A stretch of 64,000 nt of DNA. Source: Mortierella sp. BCC40632 (taxonomy: Eukaryota > Mortierellomycota > Mortierellomycetes > Mortierellales > Mortierellaceae). The notes beneath the pieces were generated by a model that saw only the letters and a program-made list of their open reading frames with translations, was not told the DNA's origin and made no database searches. Position 1 is the stretch's first letter, and every line of letters starts with the position of its first letter. The position numbers were made by a program, and so were the translations under genes. Positions 58,741 through 64,000 of the stretch are shown here, in pieces. The stretch spans positions 2,349,501 to 2,413,500 of the forward strand of contig WAEK01000008.1 in assembly GCA_011634665.1 (NCBI GenBank). Reading direction: 5' to 3'.

Positions 58741-61080
58741 TCAACTCTTCAAAAAAAACAGCATACACTGCCTTTTACTCCGAGAGATGGGCATCTTTTC
58801 ATAAAGAAAGTAAGCATTGTATCGAGAAAAGACAAACTCTGTGTTTATGATCCGGGATTCGAAATAATACAGTGGCCAAACTCTAGGTTGGGTCAAGGTC
58901 GGATAATACCTTCTCAAAACAAAGGGCATACCATGGTGTTTATCATAATGTATACTTGAAAACACATGTCGAAGCCGAGGCAAGTTCTTGGTGGTTTGAA
59001 TCCAGAAATAAAGACAATGACCTCGACCATGTCTTTCAAACAACTCGACCAGGTTAGGTGCCACTCGCCAAAGGATCGTCTCCCAAACGGGTTCTGACAC
59101 AAACCAAGGTCCATACAAGGTCAACTTTTCGAGATGTGGCAAGGACAAGTATCGAGCTTGGGTTTCTGTTCCAATAGAATGAAGACTGTCTCTGGATTGG
59201 GTCTCGGTTTCGGTGGTCTTTAAGGTGAGATCCTTCAAGGTGATTGCCCGTTCCTGAGTCCAATCGCCAAGATCCAAGACCAATTCTTGGATCAAAGGAC
59301 AGTTGTCAAGTATCGCAAAGTCGAACCCAAAGGCGAACAAGGTGTCAAGTTTTAGGACGCGCAATCGAGGCCAGAGTCCATGCCAAGAAAAATCCTGGAG
59401 GTGGAAGGGATGAGTAGTGTTTAGAGATAAGAGAGGAACTGGGTGGATACCAAAGTCGAAATTGGTTTGAGGACTTCTCACTCCTGAGATGGCGAGACTT
59501 AGGTGGGTCAGTCCTGGTTGGATTTGGTTAAGGAAATCACTCAGGTCTGAGGAGAGGGATGGCGATCCACAAAGATCAAGTTCGTGAAGAAGAGGAGTTC
59601 TTTGATTGGATCCCACTCCACCCATCAGCATAGCTGGCCTCTCCAAAAAGGTTGATTCCACAGCAGCTATGTTTGATAGATTGTCGATCAAAGTCAGCGA
59701 CCGAAGCTCAGGGCAAGAGGCAAGAGTATCTGGGTGTAGGGCAAGTCGCTTGGCTGCGAAACACTGTTGAATTGTCAAAGCCTCTAGTCGAGGAAGTTCC
59801 CAGTGCTGACCAAGAACCTCGTCCTGAGTGATTGATCGAAGAGCGATGGAAAGGATTCTAAGAGAATGACCATAACAAATGACGGCATCGTTGACTGCAG
59901 GAGCATAGTCGCCTTCGATTGTTTCCAATTGGAGCTCTTGAAGTGGAGCTATGTTGGTGTGAGGAGAGAGTGACAGTGATTTATCCTGGGGGACTGTGGC
60001 GGTGCAGGTCTGGACTTGGGTCTGGACTCTAGCCTGATGAGCCATCCATTGAAAAGTATCCAAGCTTGAAATACGCCAATGAAGGATTCGTAAATGGCGG
60101 CATTGTTCCAGAAAGCGAGAATGATGGAGTCGGTCCAAGAGCGGAAGCCATTCCTCGGGTTTTTCAACAAAAGTCAAATTGAGGTCCAGATTGGAGAGGG
60201 AAAAAAGTCGATCTAGGTCAAAGCTTCGAATGTCTTCTTGAGCAAAAGCCATCTGGATCAGGAACTGCATCCAACGATATCCTTCAATCCATGTCCAATG
60301 TTTAGGTGTTGGAAGGAGGCGAATGAGCTCGAACAAGTCTTGGGGAGGCATTTTGGTATCGAAGGCAATATCAATCGAACGGAGTGTGTCTGGGAAAAGA
60401 TTCATATGTGTCTTGACAAATTCGATTAAAGGTAGATAGTCCCGGGAGGGAAAACACCGTTGGATCTTGAGAAGAGTCAGGGATCGAAATCGGGATACTC
60501 GGTCAAGACACTGGTGCCAGTTTCCTTCCAGGACTTGGAATGTCTGGATCTGCTCGATGATTGGATCGGCCATGGCCCATGTCACATCTCTAGTCATGTC
60601 GGAACTCTGATAACTGTGGAGGTTGCAGAAGAAGCCCAGGAAGCTGGGTGGATAGAGTAGATGACCGATCATGTGTTCATCTAGAGTGAGATGAACAATA
60701 TACGAAAGGAAAGAGACTCGAGTGCTTTGAGGCTGGGAGAGCAATTGATCCACCTGGGACTTGAAGTATTCAGTATGACATCCAAGAGCTTGATAGAGCC
60801 TTTCCTTTTTCGTGAAATCGAGGTTTGCAGTGGGGGAAGAGGGGGATATGGCTGGTGAGAGTAGGAGAAGGCGAAGGAGGTCTAAGATCGGTAAGAAAGT
60901 TTTTTCAATGTCTGACTGGATGAACCTGAAGGGATCACTGTAGAGACACTTGAGTGCTTCTTTGTAGAAGGTCTTGTTGAGACGCAGACATGTAGCCAGC
61001 GTGGGGCCATCGCCTTGTCTGGCAAGTTGCCGAATAATCTCAAAAATACATTCCACTGGGATCCGTGGCTGAACCGACAT
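58741..61080 (-). CDS. F-box/leucine-rich-repeat-like protein
   Basis: This is a single exon of 780 codons and 779 residues. The start MSVQPRIPVECIFEIIRQL leads into an F-box-like motif (about residues 7-50: IPVECIFEII, TLATCLRLNKTFYKEAL, LY-DPFR). The remaining 700 residues are irregular leucine-rich repeats (for example LEALTIQQCF, LRSLTLIDNL, LHELDLCGSPSLS, LRVLKLDTLF). Proteins of this plan usually recruit substrates to SCF ubiquitin ligases. Binding to Skp1 is inferred from the motif. The gene is intronless, unlike most of the window. Large families of such genes are known in Mortierella-like fungi. Substrate is unknown. Confidence 0.8.
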   Translation of the reverse strand: MSVQPRIPVECIFEIIRQLARQGDGPTLATCLRLNKTFYKEALKCLYSDPFRFIQSDIEKTFLPILDLLRLLLLSPAISPSSPTANLDFTKKERLYQALGCHTEYFKSQVDQLLSQPQSTRVSFLSYIVHLTLDEHMIGHLLYPPSFLGFFCNLHSYQSSDMTRDVTWAMADPIIEQIQTFQVLEGNWHQCLDRVSRFRSLTLLKIQRCFPSRDYLPLIEFVKTHMNLFPDTLRSIDIAFDTKMPPQDLFELIRLLPTPKHWTWIEGYRWMQFLIQMAFAQEDIRSFDLDRLFSLSNLDLNLTFVEKPEEWLPLLDRLHHSRFLEQCRHLRILHWRISSLDTFQWMAHQARVQTQVQTCTATVPQDKSLSLSPHTNIAPLQELQLETIEGDYAPAVNDAVICYGHSLRILSIALRSITQDEVLGQHWELPRLEALTIQQCFAAKRLALHPDTLASCPELRSLTLIDNLSNIAAVESTFLERPAMLMGGVGSNQRTPLLHELDLCGSPSLSSDLSDFLNQIQPGLTHLSLAISGVRSPQTNFDFGIHPVPLLSLNTTHPFHLQDFSWHGLWPRLRVLKLDTLFAFGFDFAILDNCPLIQELVLDLGDWTQERAITLKDLTLKTTETETQSRDSLHSIGTETQARYLSLPHLEKLTLYGPWFVSEPVWETILWRVAPNLVELFERHGRGHCLYFWIQTTKNLPRLRHVFSSIHYDKHHGMPFVLRRYYPTLTQPRVWPLYYFESRIINTEFVFSRYNAYFLYEKMPISRSKRQCMLFFLKS

Positions 61081-62094
61081 GAAGAGAGAAACGAGTGAGG
61101 GTTAAAGGAGAGTTTGGCAAAGGAGAAAAAAAAAGTGCGTGAGAGCAAAGAAAGAAAAAGGAAAAGGAAAAGGAAAAGGGCAGGTTAAATTATGTCCACA
61201 TGGAGATGGTCGCGCCTCTAGTGACGCTCTTTTTGAGAGCAAACCATAACGTTTGGATGTTGAGGAGGGATAGATGGTAGGCACTTTGTTCTGGCATCTT
61301 CTGGATTCAAGTGAGCGAACCTCAACAACACGGCCAAGTCGTGCGCATTCAGCCCAAAAAAAAAGAGGGGAGGGGAGGGGGAGAGGGACAGTCATCACCC
61401 CAATTAGCTAATGAGGGCCACTGTAGAAATTGGTGCGAAAGAAAGAACAAAGAACCCTACTCTCTGAACTTTGTGCTTCGCCCGGTGCAGATGCCACCAC
61501 AAAGCACTCCTGTTGTTCCTGGCAGCTGAAGCTGCTCTCAAGCCCTTTTCCTACAAGGATATTTATCCCGAACGAGGGGATATGATTGGCTAAAGTCTGG
61601 GATAGCCAATATGATTCTGTAGTTTGGACCTTTTTTTTTTTTTTTTTATTTACTTTTATTGTGTTGTGAGTCGCTAAATAGTCTTCTTTTTGTGATCGCA
61701 TTTGCGACAAGTGCGCGTTGAATAAAAAATGATGAAGCCGTCAACGAAGGTCTTTATAAAAGAAAAAAAAAGAACCCGCGTTCAAGGCTCTTTGTGCTAG
61801 AGGTCAACCTGGGTTGGGGTGGGCGCTGCCTGGGGCTCTGGCAATAGGCCGGTGGAAAGCAGGAATACCTCCTTATAAATGGGGAGACCAGTAGAAGTAG
61901 ACCCCGATCTATTAAACCCACTTCCAACTATGGCACCACGCCATAGTGTGCTTAGTTTTTTCTCTGCACTGTTCTTTTAGCTGACTGTGTAGCTTCTAGT
62001 TCACTTTTCCTCGTCCTTTCCTTTTTCGAGTGCTCAAGTAGGCGGCCATGGCCACGGAGCGTGGGTGAGATGCGCGCCAAAGAATAAACCCTTT
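61081..62094. other. intergenic region upstream of the F-box gene
   Basis: It includes the F-box gene promoter, with a GGAAAA-type repeat near 61153-61180, and a T17 run near 61631-61647. The right part runs into the LINE remnant. No gene is recognised. Confidence 0.5.
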
Positions 62095-62752
62095 GCATTG
62101 AATACCCTGAGCTAGAGACCCATACAGAGAACTTACGACACGCCTTCGCCAACTGTGGAGGCCGCCCGCTCTTGGATCTCCACCCTCGTCCCTGGCATGA
62201 TCGTCAGTAGTGCTCCTGACAACTGCATGCTGGGATGGCCAGAGATAGAAAATTTACTCCCCCCCCCCCATCGCAGTGCACATCCACTCAGTGACCCTGT
62301 GCAGCATTTGGAGAGCTTTTGTCGCCATCCACAAGCTACTCCCGGGACAACCCCCGAGAGATGGCATAGCGGATATTCTCCTCTGGCTCGCCATCAATAG
62401 CCTCAAACTCCGTGCAGACACAGCACTCCAACAAGCCAACCTCAAGGATAACAGACAACAAGCAATAAATCTAGACCCAGCAGCAACACCAGATGCCAAT
62501 TACAAGCGACTGCACAAGACTTGGAATCACTCTCCGTACATTGTGGTGTCCAAGGAGGAGGAGACATTTGGTTGGATGTGGCACACCCCTGGCTTCGGTC
62601 CCTTTTTAGACATGCCAGGGGAGTACACTCCTCCAGCTTTGCACGCAAGACAGAAGCCGTACGACTTCAGGCGTGCTGACGTCGCTGATGTCGACCTGCT
62701 TGATTGGGAGCCGCTCTCGCAGCTCCTGGACCCCTCGGATTCCTTGCCCTAG
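62095..62752 (+). mobile_element. decayed LINE (non-LTR retrotransposon) 3' end
   Basis: Fragments in two or more frames read like the end of a LINE ORF2. They include ELETHTENLRHAFANC (zinc-binding zf-RVT-like), ARSWISTLVPGM, CMLGWPEIENLLPP and then VTLCSIWRAFVAIHKLLPGQ. The last frame runs open from 62276 to the stop at 62752. A C11 run (62259-62269) marks one frame break. No reverse transcriptase core, poly(A) tail or target-site duplication is visible, so this is a truncated, inactive copy. The assignment rests on remembered family appearance and is moderate. Confidence 0.5.
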
Positions 62753-63422
62753 TCGTAGATCCTGTCTTTGACTCTGGTCTTTTTTCCCCCTCTTCTCTGC
62801 ATTTGTATTTTTAGTAGCTATATCTCGCCTTCCACCCTTTCTTTTTTGTAAAAAGAGCAAGGGCTGTTGAGAAGATGAGATGAAGGAGTGAGAAATAAAC
62901 GAAGAAGTATGATCAAAGGAAGTGAGGAGGGTGACATGGCAAAGGGACGTGGAGAGTGGGAAGGGTGGCAACTGCCGCAGCAGTAGTAAATTCGGTGATG
63001 TCTCAATTTGCGGCTTGCGGCGCCATCATCGTTGTCCAACTCTCCACCCCTATCCTTCATCAATCGCCGAGTTGAAGTTAAGTATTGTGTACTGGAAGAT
63101 GGGAAAAGAGCAGTTGCAATATGTGGACGACGGGGCCCTTATCTCTCACTGGCCAGACATTTAAGGACAACCTCGAGACTGGATATGCACACGCGCGGAG
63201 CAATTTGCGGTGTGTGAAGCGTACCCATGTTTGTTGCATCTTTGCAGGCTGTAGTTTATCGCTAATGGCAAGATTAGCTGTCAGTCAAGGCATCGGGTCC
63301 GATAGTGCTACTTTCGGTGTGAAATTGCGTTCCATCTCTTTCCTTTGCATGCTCTGCTCTATTGATTTGACTGGACGGGACTCCCATCTCTCTTGGTCAG
63401 ACATTTGGGAACAATCTTGTGA
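62753..63422. other. region between the LINE remnant and the last gene
   Basis: It contains two diverged copies of a roughly 110-bp unit, listed below. In one frame the first copy reads VEVKYCVLEDGKRAVAI followed by LTGQTFKDNLETGYAHAR; the second reads QTFGNNLVNGYAHPR. This suggests a decayed coding region. No intact gene is seen. Confidence 0.4.
63124..63228 (+). repeat. diverged direct repeat, copy 1
   Basis: It runs from TGGACGA to the region after GTGTGAAGC. It aligns by eye with copy 2 at 63372-63484, with shared blocks CAGACATTT, TATGCACAC and GTGTGAAGC. Confidence 0.6.
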
Positions 63423-63484
63423 ATGGCTATGCACACCCTCGAATCATTATTAAAGTGCTCGGGGAGGTGTGAAGCAGGCCCACG
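63372..63484 (+). repeat. diverged direct repeat, copy 2
   Basis: Second copy of the unit at 63124-63228, about 250 bp downstream and in the same orientation. It overlaps the start of the last predicted gene. Confidence 0.6.
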
Positions 63485-63961
63485 TAGATGCTCTTGGAGC
63501 TTAGCTACTCATCTTTCCTATGACAAGAAGGATGATGGCGAAGTGCGTCGGGTACCAGTAGCGTCGCTTCTGGTGTTAAGTGACGGCGTGCCTTCACTTA
63601 GTCAAATCATCAACTTCGACTTCATTTTAAGTCCTCGTGGAGACCTATCGTACAGATCCAAAATTATCGATGACTTGCGCGCCGATATGCAGGCAGCACT
63701 GTATCCGGATCCTGACGACCCCGCAGCTATGTCTGTCGAATCTCTTCAGAAATTCGTAAATAAGTTGCTTATCCAGTGCGCTGGCTCACATCCAACCCGA
63801 GCGGCCAAAGAAAAGTACTTAATGCTTAAAATTGTCTCACAAATCCTGCACTGGCTAGAGAATGACATTTTTACAGCCCCCTTGTCAGAGCACGTATTTG
63901 TCAGCGCGTGGAATGACATCTTGAACACCCTCTTTGCAAAGTCTGGACTACGCGGTATTCC
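63423..63961 (+). CDS. unrecognised protein, cut by the window edge
   Basis: An open frame starts at 63423 and reaches a perfect donor (GTAAGT at 63962), so the gene likely continues beyond the window. If unspliced, a stop follows at once. The well-formed part runs from DDGEVRRVPVASLLVLSDG through DPAAMSVESLQKFVNKLL and KEKYLMLKIVSQILHWLEND to the exon end. It looks like a soluble, helical protein with no domain I can name. The first 40 residues overlap the second direct-repeat copy and may not be coding: a neighbouring frame reads VNGYAHPRIIIKVLGEV there, so the 5' end is uncertain or broken. Confidence 0.45.
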
Positions 63962-64000
63962 GTAAGTTGCAACTTCAGTCTTTTTTTTTTCAAACGAGCA

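Overview
This is a 64 kb piece of an intron-rich fungal nuclear genome. All coding evidence is eukaryotic: cyclosome activator, TFIIH subunit, spliceosome factor, karyopherin, mitochondrial ribosomal protein and ubiquitin-ribosomal fusion. Introns are mostly short, with GTAAGT-like donors and TAG/CAG acceptors. Intergenic DNA is full of poly(A)/poly(T), (CT)n and (GA)n tracts. The gene set, a LINE zinc-binding remnant and a stand-alone F-box/leucine-rich protein suggest an early-diverging filamentous fungus, most like Mortierellaceae. That placement is inference; no rRNA or other marker is present.

Left part (0-25 kb), dense housekeeping: CDC20 (-), TFB5 (+), a tRNA threonylcarbamoyladenosine dehydratase (-), malate dehydrogenase (-), ubiquitin-L40 (-), ribosomal L28 (-), YJU2 (-) and MTR10/transportin-3 (+) sharing a divergent promoter, cytochrome c oxidase subunit VIIc (+) and mitochondrial uL5 (-). 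I rebuilt exon structures by reading conserved protein across splice sites; coordinates are in each entry.

Middle (25-49 kb), sparser: an unrecognised His/Cys-rich two-helix membrane protein, uridine phosphorylase, a concentrative nucleoside transporter (CNT), a DOMON-cytochrome b561 protein and an ammonium transporter. Uridine phosphorylase and CNT could act together in nucleoside uptake and salvage. The CNT and DOMON-b561 genes contain about eleven single-base frame breaks between them, while about 23 kb of coding sequence in the other genes I rebuilt has none. They are either decaying genes or lie in a stretch of poor consensus.

Right part (49-64 kb): a 1978-residue low-complexity PH-domain protein, a convergent 779-residue F-box protein, a decayed LINE 3' end, a diverged direct repeat and the start of an unrecognised gene cut by the window edge.

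I found no CRISPR array, no tRNA or rRNA gene, no intact mobile element and no clearly new multi-gene system. The most unusual items are gene-structure oddities: a 16-nt micro-exon behind a GC-AG intron in TFB5, a start codon alone in its own coding exon in MDH, acceptors directly preceded by poly(A) or AAT repeats, and a ubiquitin with Gln28 and Gly57.
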